Source: a bacterium (GTDB taxonomy: Bacteria > Eisenbacteria > RBG-16-71-46 > CAIMUX01). From it: a stretch of DNA of 64,000 bases. Below are positions 41,814 to 51,222 of the stretch, piece after piece (position 1 is the stretch's first letter; every line of letters starts with the position of its first letter). The stretch is taken from contig JAUIHP010000027.1 of assembly GCA_030431975.1 (NCBI GenBank), positions 1 through 64,000 of the forward strand. The letters run 5' to 3'. The position numbers were made by a program, and so were the translations under genes. The notes under the pieces were generated by a model, which did not search any database, had not been told where the DNA came from, and saw nothing but the letters and a program-made list of their open reading frames with translations.

Positions 41814-43358
41814 ATGAAGAGTAGGCACACTCTGCTCCTGCTTTCGAGCTGCATCCTCCTCTCCCTAGGTACGACCGCCTTCGGCGCGGACGAAACGGTG
41901 CGCAAACTCGAGCAAATCGCCGCCGGAACCGACATCGAAGCGAACCGGACTCTCTGCCAGGAGATCCTCTACAGCGATCCGCAGCAGTACGCCCTGCACT
42001 TTTGCGAAGGCTACGAAGCGATTTTCCTCGGGATTCACGATGAAGTGCGTCGGCGCCTCAACCGCTGTCTGGACGAGCAACCGGAGTTTGGCCTCGCGGC
42101 ACTTCTTTACGGACGTGCCTACGAGGAACTCGGCGATGACAAGAAGGCGGAGTTCTTCTTTCAGCGCGCCATCGAGACGCAACCGCGCCGTCTCGACCTG
42201 CGGAACGAACTCGGACGGTTCTATCTGAAGCAGGCGCGAAACGGCGCCGACGGCCGCTACGCCGATGCCTTGGAAGCCTTCCGTCAGATGGCGCAGGCGA
42301 ACCCCAACCTTCCGGCCGGCTTCACTCAGATGGGAATCGTTCTCACGGAAATGGGACGCCTCGAGGACGCGCAGAACGTTCTGGAAAAGGCACTGGCCAA
42401 GGATCCGGAAAAGCCGTCCTCGTATGACAACCTCGCCGCCATCCATGCGCGCCGGGGCGACCTGGAGACGGCAACCAACTTCTGGCAGCAGGCCTGGGCC
42501 ATCGATCCGAACTACGGAGAGGCGGTCGTCGAACTTTCCAACCTGCACGGTCGAAGGGGCGAGATCGTCGAAGCCATGGCGATCCTTCGCCGTGCTTCGG
42601 AAACGATGACCGACGCCGCCTGGACGACGCGGCTTCGGCGCAACCTCGGCTTCGCCTTTCTGGCCGCCGGCGACCCGGTCCGGGCACGGGATACTTTCCA
42701 GGCGGCACTGATCTCCGGAAGCCAGGATGCGCTGACGTTCCTGGGGCTGGGCCACGTCCGCATGATGGGCGGTCTCACGGCAGAAGCCATCGACTCGTTC
42801 CGGCGTGGCGTGGCCCTGGACGCCACGGCGTCCGTCCCCTTCCTCGAGGCGTGGAAAGCGACTCTGGAGTTCGCTGTGACGGAGGGAGAAGTCGGGCCGC
42901 TCGCAGAGACGCTCTCCGGCATCCAATCCGGAGATATCCGGTCTGACGCCCTGAAGGGAGCCTCCGGACCGGATGCTTCCACCGCACTGGCCCGCTTCGT
43001 TTTGGGAGACTGGGACCTTTCGGGTGCATCTTCCGCGCTTCAGGAGTACTCGGAGATGTCGGCCAAAGCCCAGACTTCCGGATTCGATCAGGCTCCGACG
43101 CCGATCGACCAGTTTCCGGCCGATTACCCCGAGTGGGCACGGGAGCAGGGCCTCGAGGGAGACGTTAAGGTCAAGGTAACCGTCGACGAGACAGGGAAAG
43201 TCGTCGAGGCGACGGTTGCATCTTCGGAAGTCGATCCATCTTTGGCGGATTCTGCGGTCGAAGCGGCCGCAAAATGGACGTTTGTCCCGGCCTCGCGGTT
43301 CGGAGAGCCCGTAGAGGCAACCATCATCATCCCGTTCCGCTTCCGAAACCGGGATTAA
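41814..43358 (+). CDS. TPR protein with C-terminal TonB domain
   Basis: This 514-residue protein starts at ATG 41814 after AAGGG. A signal peptide (LLLLSSCILLSLGTTAFGA) precedes about nine TPR-like helical pairs, such as AALLYGRAYEELGDDKKAEFFFQRAIETQP and AGFTQMGIVLTEMGRLEDAQNVLEKALAKDP. The last ~85 residues are a TonB C-terminal fold: YPEWAREQGLEGDVKVKVTVDETGKVVEATVASS... AAAKWTFVPASRFGEPVEATIIIPFRFR. There is no N-terminal TonB membrane anchor with a Pro-rich spacer, so this is probably not an energy transducer. It may use the domain for protein contact in the periplasm. Confidence 0.85.
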   Translation: MKSRHTLLLLSSCILLSLGTTAFGADETVRKLEQIAAGTDIEANRTLCQEILYSDPQQYALHFCEGYEAIFLGIHDEVRRRLNRCLDEQPEFGLAALLYGRAYEELGDDKKAEFFFQRAIETQPRRLDLRNELGRFYLKQARNGADGRYADALEAFRQMAQANPNLPAGFTQMGIVLTEMGRLEDAQNVLEKALAKDPEKPSSYDNLAAIHARRGDLETATNFWQQAWAIDPNYGEAVVELSNLHGRRGEIVEAMAILRRASETMTDAAWTTRLRRNLGFAFLAAGDPVRARDTFQAALISGSQDALTFLGLGHVRMMGGLTAEAIDSFRRGVALDATASVPFLEAWKATLEFAVTEGEVGPLAETLSGIQSGDIRSDALKGASGPDASTALARFVLGDWDLSGASSALQEYSEMSAKAQTSGFDQAPTPIDQFPADYPEWAREQGLEGDVKVKVTVDETGKVVEATVASSEVDPSLADSAVEAAAKWTFVPASRFGEPVEATIIIPFRFRNRD

Positions 43359-43486
43359 CAGAAGGCCGGAAACGCCCGAAACCAATTGGGGGGACTTCGC
43401 CTGGGCGGCAGACGTCGAGCGTCCCGTAATCCTGCTGTCGGTCAAATGACCCAACGGCGGCCCTAAGTTGCCGTCGGGAGAGAAAC

Positions 43487-44632
43487 ATGCGCGATCGTAT
43501 CCTGCACCTTGCCGACTTACACCTCGGGGACCGTCACTCCTTCGTCGGTCCCAGATCCGCAGAACGAGCCCGTGAGGCGGACGGCATCCTGCGCCGGATC
43601 GTCGATGAGGTTCTGGCGAACGACTCCCGAGTGGCCGGGGTCATCATCGCGGGAGATCTCTTCGACGACTACGCCCCCGAAGCCACCCTCGTCGAAGAGG
43701 TCCGCAAGCAACTCCAGCGGCTGGTCGACGGCGGGATCCTCCTGCTGACGGTTCCCGGCAACCACGACGAGTTGAGTTATCCGAACTGCGCCTACCGGGA
43801 GATCGAGGACCGTTGGCCGGGAACGTTGGCAACCTCGCCTTCCGCCGCCAAGGTCGCAGAGTGGAAGATCGCCGACGTCGACATCGATCTCTACGCCATG
43901 GCCTTTGTTGCCGGTCGCAGCAAAGCTCCGTTCGACACCTTCGACGTCGAGAACCCGGACCGCTTCAACGTGGCCGTCTTCCACGGCTCCCTGGACCTTC
44001 AGTCCGGAGACCGTTCCGTGCCGCTTTCGAGCCGCGAACTTCAGAAACTGAACCTGGACTACGTCGCCCTCGGTCACCTTCACACACCGAGCGAACGCAA
44101 GCTCGGCAGCGGCAAGGTCGCCTACTGCGGCCGCATCGAGGGATCGAGCTTCCGTGACCCCGGAGGCGCACCGCTCCTCGAAGTCGAAGTGACCGCGAGT
44201 GGACCTGTCCTTCATCGCACGAAGGTGCTTGGACGGACGATCGAAACCGTCGAGGTGGGCGTCGGGACCTGCATCAACGAGGACGAGGTCGACCAACGAC
44301 TCCAACGAATCTTCGGTGACCAGGACGAGGATCGCATCGTCCGCGCTCGTCTCGTCGGGTCGCCGGGCTTTGTCGTACTGCCCGAAGTGCTGCAGACCCG
44401 TTGGAAAGACCGCTTCTATCACTTCGAAGTCGAGGGACCGGGCACTCCTCTTTCAGATTCCGATTTGGAAGAGCTGGCCACGGAGCCGACGGTGCGCGGC
44501 CGTTTCGTCCGCATCGCCCTCGAAAAGATCGAAACCATGCAGACGGACCGGGAACGGCAGGTTGCCCAGCTCGCTCTGCGTGAAGGCCTGACGGCGTTCT
44601 CCGGAACCGGTGTCGGGGCTCGTCAAGGCTGA
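43487..44632 (+). CDS. SbcD/YhaO-like calcineurin-type nuclease subunit
   Basis: This 381-residue metallophosphoesterase has motifs in order: ADLHLGD (residue 9), GDLFDD (~56), PGNHDE (~91), VFHGS (~165) and GHLHTP (~196), the full Mre11/SbcD metal site. The C-terminal ~130 residues form a capping region. It is 20 bp upstream of the large ATPase gene, the classic SbcD-SbcC arrangement, and would cut DNA ends or hairpins with it. Start ATG is preceded by GGGAG. The context (a partner with a membrane hinge) favours the YhaO type over canonical SbcD. Function at the membrane is inferred. Confidence 0.88.
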   Translation: MRDRILHLADLHLGDRHSFVGPRSAERAREADGILRRIVDEVLANDSRVAGVIIAGDLFDDYAPEATLVEEVRKQLQRLVDGGILLLTVPGNHDELSYPNCAYREIEDRWPGTLATSPSAAKVAEWKIADVDIDLYAMAFVAGRSKAPFDTFDVENPDRFNVAVFHGSLDLQSGDRSVPLSSRELQKLNLDYVALGHLHTPSERKLGSGKVAYCGRIEGSSFRDPGGAPLLEVEVTASGPVLHRTKVLGRTIETVEVGVGTCINEDEVDQRLQRIFGDQDEDRIVRARLVGSPGFVVLPEVLQTRWKDRFYHFEVEGPGTPLSDSDLEELATEPTVRGRFVRIALEKIETMQTDRERQVAQLALREGLTAFSGTGVGARQG

Positions 44633-44652
44633 GTCGAAGGGAGACTGACGAA

Positions 44653-47600
44653 GTGCTACGCATCCGTGAGCTAAGCCTGGCCGGGTTCGGTATCTATGAA
44701 GAGCCGACCCGATTCCTCGTCCCCGACGGGCCGGCCATCTTCTGGGGCGCCAACGAAACCGGGAAGAGCACCTTTCTCTGGGGCATCGCCGCGGTTTGGT
44801 TCGGCCTTCCGCAAAACTCGGATCCGACCAAGGTCGGGACCAGCCGCTTTCGCTCCTTTTCGAAACCGGAACAGTTTTGGGGAGAGTTGGTGTGGGACGT
44901 CGAAGGCGAGACCTATCGCCTTCACCGCAACTTCGACTCCCATCAGGTCAAGCTGACGCGCGATGGGACGGAGGGATCCTCCGTTCTCTTCCAGGGAGAA
45001 CACAATCCCCAGGGTCGTTCGTCGTCGGGGAAAGCCTTTCCGTCGAAGCTGAAGAAGATCATCGGATTCGCGCGGATGGATCTCTTCCTCGAGACTTTCT
45101 GTCTCTCGCAACCGTTTGTCGGTGACGCAACGATCGAGTCCGAACTGCAGCACCTGATCTCCGGCAGCCGGTCGGTCAAGGTGGACGACGTTCTCGGCCG
45201 ACTCTTCGCACGGATCAAAGAGCAGACGAAGACCACCGGGGACCTGGGTCTGGTTCGTCCCGGCACCTCCCGTCCGACCAACCAGCGTGAAGACGGACGA
45301 GTCGACGAACTTCGCACCGAACTGGCGCGGGCCCGACTGGACTTGGAGCTGGGTCGGAAAGAGCTCGAGAAGATCAACTCCGAAGGGATCGAGACCGAGG
45401 ACGCAAAGGCGCAGATCCAGCAGCTGCGTGATCGCCTCGAAGAGCGCCGGGCCCGTTTGGCCACTCTCGATCGCTGGACCGAACTGCAGGCCGAGAAGAC
45501 GTCCCGCACGGAAACCGTCCGCCGACTCGAAGCCTCGGCGACCGAACTGAAGAAGCTGAACGACGAGCGGGAGCAGGTCGAGGCGGAACTGACGGATTTC
45601 TCTCAGATGCTTCAGGACGCTCCGTCCGATGCCGCTGCCCGGCTGGAAGCGCTGGCCAACGCCGACCGCGAACTTCAACGTCGCCAGGATGAGGCGGACT
45701 CGAAGTCCGACGAACGCGAGAAGCTGGAGCGTGAGTTCGCGGAGACGAAAGAGAAACTCGAAGGCGAGTACAAAGAGTTCCGGGGACGGCCCGACTTCAT
45801 CGACACGCGCAACCGGTTGCGTGAAGCCGTCGCAAGACGTGACACCGCTCGCACCGAGATCGAAAGCCTCGAGGACGAAATCGAGAAACGTGAGCACGAT
45901 CTCGATTCCACGCGGAACATCGATCAGGTCCTCGTCTCATCCTGCCAGTCCCACTGCGAGTCTCTTCGGGACGCCCTCGAGCGCATCGAGAAGCTGGACG
46001 GCAAGCTCGCGGAGCTTCGTCAGCAGATGGAAGAGCGGGGTTATCTCGAAGACCACGACCGCATGGAGCAGCTCAACGAAAACCTCGAGCTGGAAGGCGA
46101 ACTCAAGGAGTGCACCACTCTTCTGCGCGAGCAGAAGGCCAACGTCATTCTCGCGCACGACCAGGTCGAGGAAGCGGAGGCGCGGGCGCGTCAGGTCCTG
46201 GAGGCTCCGGTCGTCGAAGAACCGGTCGAGGAGTTCGTCGAGGTCATGGAGCCCGAGGCTCCGGCTTCCAACACCCGTCTCTTCGGTTCGTTGGCGCTGG
46301 GTCTGATCGGCGGCTGTCTGACGTTTGTCGGTGGAACCCAGGCCGGCCTGCCCGCCTGGGCCATCCTGGCTGCCGGTTCGGTTCTGGTCCTGCTTGTGAC
46401 GTTCGTCGCATCACGTCCGCCCAAGAAGACCCGGACGGTCCGAAAGGTCCAGAACGGTTCGGCCGCGAATCACGAAGAACTGACCCCGGGCGAACGCCTT
46501 CGTCGCCGCATGATGGAGGGGCAGCCCACGGATTCTGAGATCTCCCGACCCAACGGTTCCGGGGAGTTGAACGTGGACGAAGCGAAGGACGCTCTGGCGG
46601 AGGCCGAGCGCCGACTCGAAGAGATCCAGGAGCGTGCGACCAAAATCGAGGCACGCCTCGAAGAGTTGCGTGAGCACCTGGGTGACTATGCAAGAACCAG
46701 TGCGGCGGAGTTGGCTCGTATGGAGGAGCGCTGGAAGCTTCTCGATGAACAGTTCAACAACCTTTCCGAGGAACGCGCCGAGATCCTGGAAGAACGGTTC
46801 GGAGCGGCCGGCGATGACGACTGGAAAGAGACCCCGGTTGCCGAAGCCACCGAGGAACTCGAGCAGCTGCTTCTGCTACCCGGCGGGCCGTCTCCCGACG
46901 ACAACCCGAGCGTCGGTGAGCTCATCGACTGGGTGGTCAAGCTCGACAGCGCCGACTGGGAGGCCTTTGCCGCAGCGGAAACGGCGCGCGCCGACTCGGT
47001 TCGCGAAGTCGAAACGCTGCGGGTTCGCCTTAGCGAAGCCCGCAAGCGCGTGACCAACGAAGACGAGATCAAAGAACTGGAAGCGAAGATGGCTCCGTTC
47101 GATCTCGAAACCGATCCGAAGTGGCTGCTGAACATGCAGGACGAGTGCGCCGACCTCGAGCGCGCTTTCAACCGATTGCAGACCAAGCTCGAAGAGTCCC
47201 ATCCCGAGTCGCAGATCGAGAGTCAGAAGCAGAAGGTCGAAGAGGCCTGGCAGAAACTGGCCGAGGACTGGAACTCCGCGGAACGTCCGAGCGGTGATGC
47301 GTTCGCCCAGTGGGCCGATGACACGCGCAAGCAGCTTCAGTCGCTGCAAAAACTCCGGGACAAAGCTGCCGGATTCGCGTCCCAGATTCCCAGTCTGCTG
47401 CGCAGCGCCGGCCTCTCCGACGCGAACGAGCTGGAGACCCGTCTGACCTCCGAGAAGGCTGCGCTGGGTGGAAACGTTCGCGAGTCCGAGGAACTCGAGG
47501 CCAGAGAGCTGACCCTTTCCGACGGTGGCGCGGGGCTCAGCCCGGAGAAGCGTGCGGAACTCTTCCAGTCGCGGCGCGAAAAGGAACTCGCCGCACAGAA

Positions 47601-48573
47601 GGAAGACGAGGCAGCTTTGGCCGAAGCGGAAACAGAGCTGCGCGAGCGTCTACGCAAGCAGGCGACCCTCGAAGGGACTCCCCTTCCCAACCTGGCCGCT
47701 TTGGAACTGAGCATCCGCCAGATGGAAGACGAACTCGGGGAGCGCGAGATTCAGACCGAGGCGCTGACCCATGCCTTCAAATGGGTCGAAGAAGCGGCGG
47801 AGACGTATCGCTCGACCTACCGGGAGAGTCTGGGCGAGCGAATCGGACATCACTTCCAGGGCCTGACCGGAAATCCTGACCGACGCGTGGAACTCGGCGA
47901 AACCTTCGAGCTGCGGGTACGCGACGGAGAGGGCCGGATCCTCGAAACCACGCAGCTGTCGCAGGGCGCCCGTGATCAGCTCATGCTCTCGCTGCGCCTC
48001 GGCGTCTCGGACCTGCTGAGTACTTCCGTCGCCCTGCCGTTCATCTTCGACGATCCGTTCGTTCACTTCGACGAGCAGCGCCTCGCCCAACTCCAGACGG
48101 GGCTCAAGGCGCTCGACCGTAGCCGTCAGTGGATTCTGTTGACGCACCGGAAGGAAATGGCGTCATGGGCGGATCCGGTTTTCACCGAACGCATCGGCGA
48201 AAGCACGGGAACGACGGGCCGCCCGTCGGGCGATCGAGTGGATGATCTTGTTGCATCCCCGTCCAATGGGAACGGTTCGAACGGTACGAGTGCAGGTCGG
48301 CTGGTTGAGAATGGGTCGGCAGCCGGCGGTGGCGACCCCGAAGCCGACACCGCGACCGGCACCGATGCCCATGCCGACGCCGATGCCGATGCCGACGGTC
48401 GTCCCGAGCACAAGATCACGGCCGCAGTCAGTATCACGCCGGAAGCCGATCGCGAGGCCCGCAGCAAGCGCGGGTCGAAGCGCCGACTGCGGAAGAAGCA
48501 GAGGAAGTCCGTGGAGGAGCAGACCAGTCTCTTCCAATCCGACGCCAGTGATTCCGCGTCGGAAGAAAAGTAG
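44653..48573 (+). CDS. SbcC/YhaN-like SMC ATPase with transmembrane hinge
   Basis: This 1306-residue protein has a GTG start. Walker A GANETGKST lies near residue 34. The signature LSQGARDQLMLSLRLG (~1105) and Walker B PFIFDDPFVHFDEQR (~1130) stand at the C-terminus. Between are two long Glu/Arg-rich coiled coils. At the centre (about 541-590), where SbcC and Rad50 carry a CxxC zinc hook, lie two hydrophobic segments: FGSLALGLIGGCLTFVGG and AWAILAAGSVLVLLVTFVA. The coiled coil would thus be tethered in the inner membrane with both heads in the cytoplasm, as in YhaN-type proteins. After the ATPase head an added ~130-residue low-complexity tail contains DADADADAD and a basic KRGSKRRLRKKQRK segment, which could bind DNA. 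Confidence 0.88.
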   Translation: MLRIRELSLAGFGIYEEPTRFLVPDGPAIFWGANETGKSTFLWGIAAVWFGLPQNSDPTKVGTSRFRSFSKPEQFWGELVWDVEGETYRLHRNFDSHQVKLTRDGTEGSSVLFQGEHNPQGRSSSGKAFPSKLKKIIGFARMDLFLETFCLSQPFVGDATIESELQHLISGSRSVKVDDVLGRLFARIKEQTKTTGDLGLVRPGTSRPTNQREDGRVDELRTELARARLDLELGRKELEKINSEGIETEDAKAQIQQLRDRLEERRARLATLDRWTELQAEKTSRTETVRRLEASATELKKLNDEREQVEAELTDFSQMLQDAPSDAAARLEALANADRELQRRQDEADSKSDEREKLEREFAETKEKLEGEYKEFRGRPDFIDTRNRLREAVARRDTARTEIESLEDEIEKREHDLDSTRNIDQVLVSSCQSHCESLRDALERIEKLDGKLAELRQQMEERGYLEDHDRMEQLNENLELEGELKECTTLLREQKANVILAHDQVEEAEARARQVLEAPVVEEPVEEFVEVMEPEAPASNTRLFGSLALGLIGGCLTFVGGTQAGLPAWAILAAGSVLVLLVTFVASRPPKKTRTVRKVQNGSAANHEELTPGERLRRRMMEGQPTDSEISRPNGSGELNVDEAKDALAEAERRLEEIQERATKIEARLEELREHLGDYARTSAAELARMEERWKLLDEQFNNLSEERAEILEERFGAAGDDDWKETPVAEATEELEQLLLLPGGPSPDDNPSVGELIDWVVKLDSADWEAFAAAETARADSVREVETLRVRLSEARKRVTNEDEIKELEAKMAPFDLETDPKWLLNMQDECADLERAFNRLQTKLEESHPESQIESQKQKVEEAWQKLAEDWNSAERPSGDAFAQWADDTRKQLQSLQKLRDKAAGFASQIPSLLRSAGLSDANELETRLTSEKAALGGNVRESEELEARELTLSDGGAGLSPEKRAELFQSRREKELAAQKEDEAALAEAETELRERLRKQATLEGTPLPNLAALELSIRQMEDELGEREIQTEALTHAFKWVEEAAETYRSTYRESLGERIGHHFQGLTGNPDRRVELGETFELRVRDGEGRILETTQLSQGARDQLMLSLRLGVSDLLSTSVALPFIFDDPFVHFDEQRLAQLQTGLKALDRSRQWILLTHRKEMASWADPVFTERIGESTGTTGRPSGDRVDDLVASPSNGNGSNGTSAGRLVENGSAAGGGDPEADTATGTDAHADADADADGRPEHKITAAVSITPEADREARSKRGSKRRLRKKQRKSVEEQTSLFQSDASDSASEEK

Positions 48574-48584
48574 TCAGCCGAGTT

Positions 48585-48604
48585 CGGGAGCGATTCCGCT
48601 CCCG
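48585..48604 (+). terminator. Hairpin after the ATPase gene, possible terminator
   Basis: CGGGAGCG (48585-48592), loop ATTC, CGCTCCCG (48597-48604) is a perfect 8-bp stem 11 bp after the stop. No T run follows, so termination would be weak or factor-assisted. Confidence 0.4.
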
Positions 48605-48677
48605 CCGCGACGCAGTCGACGTTAGTATCGGGCCGGCTTTCAGGAAGAAAGGCTTCCCGGCACAGGAGGATTCCGGG

Positions 48678-50393
48678 GTGAAAGGGACAGGGAACGTCGC
48701 TATCGCACGCATCGTTGATCACTGCGCGGGGCAGGTTACGCCTACCCAGGGGGATGCCTCGGGCGTCCTGACTCGGAATCGCGCTCACTCGGGGATTCTC
48801 CCGCTCGAACGATTCTCTTTCGGGTCGCTCGCGGACCGGGTCGTCGGGATGGGAACTCTCCCGTTCCTGCTTGTTTTCGCGTTGGTTGCGGCGGGATGGC
48901 CTGCGGTCGCTGTCGCCGATTCGCCGGTAGCCCCTGGTGACGGGCCTGATGAGTCCGGCCCCCGATCACGCCTGACCATTCGCGGCGAGTTCACCATCGA
49001 GAGCTTCTCCCAGCAGAACTTCTTTCTGGGCGGAGGTGGGACGCATGGCGTCTCCACCGACGACGACGGATACTGGGCCCAGAATCTGCTTCTACAGCCA
49101 CGGTTCATCCTCAGTGACAACCTCAACATCAATCTGAGCGTCGACGTGGCTCAGGGCGTCTGGGGCTTTGACACCCCGGCCGCCGCAGGCCAGATCAATC
49201 CGTATACGACCGGCAACTCTTTGACCGCTGTTCAGCTGGATTGGGCCTACCTCGCCTACCGGCATGTTCCGAGTTCGACCCGCTGGTATCTCGGTCGACA
49301 GGAGTTTCGCGTCGGAAAGGGACTCGTCCTCGATACCGACGCCAGCGGGATTCAGATCTACCGCGATTTCCCCGGCCTCTCTTCCGCTTTCGGTCTGGGT
49401 GTCGCCAAGATCTTCGAGGCTGGCGGCTTCAGCGACGCCAACAATCTGATCGACGAGGACGGAGCCCGCGCCGGTACAGACGGACGCGACGCCGACGTCT
49501 TTCTCGCCGAATGGGCGATGGAAGGCTCTTCGGTATCTCTGAGCCCATATTTCCTGATGTACATGGACCGATCGGGAGGAGACGGTTCGACCGTCCGTCC
49601 CGACGGCCTGGCCCCGACCGCAAGATTCCAACCCCACGTGACACGGGCCAACGCCATCGGTATCGAGGCCAGTCTTCGCGCCGGAGTTGTCGCCCTCGAC
49701 GTCGAGTTTGACTCCATCAAGGGCGTCGACCGCGTCGCGAACACGGAGTTCGGTCCGGGAGAAATCTGGGACAAGAACAACGGAGACCTCTCCGGATCGA
49801 ACATGTATCTGCGCGGTGCGATCGAGACCTCTCGCTTCGAGATCGGCGGAATCTTCGCGCAAGGTAGCGGCGACGACGATCCACGCTCCGGGGAGGGCAA
49901 CCTCAACCGGATCCACACCGACGGTCGCTTCTACATCACGGAAGTTTGGGAAGACTCCACCGTCCCGCCGATCGGCTTCCATCCGGAAGGGCTGGGCTCC
50001 CCGCTTTCCCGTGGGTATCGCGAGCTCGAGAACACGCGGATCATGCAGGGCTTCCTCGCCTTTCATGTCCGTCCCAACCTTCGCGTCTTCGGAAGCGCGT
50101 CACTCATCCGCGCGGTCCGGGACCTGCGCGGTTTCTCCGACGAGAACGGTGACGGCGTGCTGAGCGACGACGAATTCGGCACCGATCTCACTCGCGAGCT
50201 CGGCAGCGAATTCGACTGGCGTGTCGACTGGGACCACGGGGACTTCGAAACCTCGCTGAGCGGTGGCCTGTTCCTACCGCGCGTCGGAGCGGGATACGTG
50301 ATGTACGGCCGCAGCGACGGCGTGCAGGAGAAGGCCATGGAAATGAAATTCTCCATCCGGGTTCCGATCACGGAATTCTCGCTCGGCGGCTGA
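48678..50393 (+). CDS. Outer-membrane beta-barrel protein (alginate-export/porin-like)
   Basis: This protein is up to 571 residues. GTG at 48678 has GGAGG eight bases upstream, but the signal peptide (LPFLLVFALVAAGWPAVAVAD) then sits at residue ~60. ATG at 48849 would place it at the N-terminus without a clear ribosome site. The body is typical barrel: RLTIRGEFTIESFSQQNFF, VQLDWAYLAYRHVPSSTRWYLGRQEFRVGKG, LRGAIETSRFEIGGIFAQG, and a terminal strand KFSIRVPITEFSLGG. The segment LGRQEFRVGKGLVLD recalls AlgE-like exporters. One loop has DENGDGVLSDDEF, a full EF-hand calcium loop. It is likely an outer-membrane channel; the substrate is unknown. Confidence 0.75.
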   Translation: MKGTGNVAIARIVDHCAGQVTPTQGDASGVLTRNRAHSGILPLERFSFGSLADRVVGMGTLPFLLVFALVAAGWPAVAVADSPVAPGDGPDESGPRSRLTIRGEFTIESFSQQNFFLGGGGTHGVSTDDDGYWAQNLLLQPRFILSDNLNINLSVDVAQGVWGFDTPAAAGQINPYTTGNSLTAVQLDWAYLAYRHVPSSTRWYLGRQEFRVGKGLVLDTDASGIQIYRDFPGLSSAFGLGVAKIFEAGGFSDANNLIDEDGARAGTDGRDADVFLAEWAMEGSSVSLSPYFLMYMDRSGGDGSTVRPDGLAPTARFQPHVTRANAIGIEASLRAGVVALDVEFDSIKGVDRVANTEFGPGEIWDKNNGDLSGSNMYLRGAIETSRFEIGGIFAQGSGDDDPRSGEGNLNRIHTDGRFYITEVWEDSTVPPIGFHPEGLGSPLSRGYRELENTRIMQGFLAFHVRPNLRVFGSASLIRAVRDLRGFSDENGDGVLSDDEFGTDLTRELGSEFDWRVDWDHGDFETSLSGGLFLPRVGAGYVMYGRSDGVQEKAMEMKFSIRVPITEFSLGG

Positions 50394-50602
50394 CCCTACT
50401 GATCTCGACTCAGTCGAAATGAGTCCTCAGCGCGAACCCCAGGTTGCAGTTGGAAGGGAGCATCCAGACTTCCCCTGACAGTCTGACGTGCAACGTTGAT
50501 TTCATCTCCGTGCAATGGGGAAGGGTTCATACAAAGGTGAGCGGCACTCGAGCGGGCGGTTGCCCCGCGGCGGAGGGCTCCGAGATCCCGCGATCGGGAG
50601 TG

Positions 50603-50611
50603 TGCTAAAAT
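50603..50611 (+). promoter_or_regulatory. Extended -10 before the ECF sigma gene
   Basis: TGCTAAAAT is a good extended -10, giving a start of transcription near 50618 and a leader of about 30 bases. No -35 is clear. The spacer 50394-50602 shows nothing else. Confidence 0.4.
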
Positions 50612-50646
50612 AGGCGCTCAGCCCTTTGACCTTGGAGCTTCCGGCC

Positions 50647-51222
50647 GTGACCGACCCTCCCATCACCCAGCTCCTCCGTCGTTACGGGGAGGGCGACCAG
50701 GAAGCGTTTCGTCAGCTCCTGCCCGCCGTTTACGAGGAGCTTCATGGTATCGCCCTCAAGAAGGTGGGCCCCCAGAGCGGGCAAACGTTGAGTCCCACGG
50801 TGCTCGTTCACGAGGCCTACCTGAAGTTGTTCTCGGCCGGCAACCCGATACGCCTCGAGGACCGGCCACACTTCCTGGCCGTCGCCGCGCGCGCAATGCG
50901 GCACGTCCTGGTCGATCAGGCCCGCGCACGCACCGCGCAGAAGCGAGGCGGGAATCAGCCGTTCGTCACCCTCAACACGTCCGCCCACGGCCATGAGGCA
51001 AAGTCGGAAGAAGTGTTGCGTCTCGATCGAGCACTGGAAGAACTGGCCACGAAGGACCCTGTGCTCTTTCAGATCGTGGAGCTCCGATTCTTCGGTGGAC
51101 TGCAGCAGTCGGAAATCGCGGAGATCATCGGCAAGTCCGAGCGAACGGTGAAACGCGAATGGGCCGTGGCTCGCGCATGGCTGGCCAGAGAGTTGCGAGC
51201 GGACGAAGCGGGACCCCGGTGA
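50647..51222 (+). CDS. ECF-type sigma factor (TIGR02999-like)
   Basis: This 191-residue protein starts with GTG at 50647 with GGAG about 9 bases upstream (giving MTDPPITQLLRRYGEGDQEAF, the usual N-terminus). Region 2 is LLPAVYEELHGIALKKVG... TVLVHEAYLKLF and HFLAVAARAMRHVLVDQARAR. Region 4 is LRFFGGLQQSEIAEIIGKSERTVKREWAVARAWLARE. This group of sigma factors is usually next to a Ser/Thr kinase and lacks a classical anti-sigma. The downstream kinase overlaps by 4 bp (GTGA), so the two are translated together and probably signal together. Confidence 0.9.
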   Translation: MTDPPITQLLRRYGEGDQEAFRQLLPAVYEELHGIALKKVGPQSGQTLSPTVLVHEAYLKLFSAGNPIRLEDRPHFLAVAARAMRHVLVDQARARTAQKRGGNQPFVTLNTSAHGHEAKSEEVLRLDRALEELATKDPVLFQIVELRFFGGLQQSEIAEIIGKSERTVKREWAVARAWLARELRADEAGPR

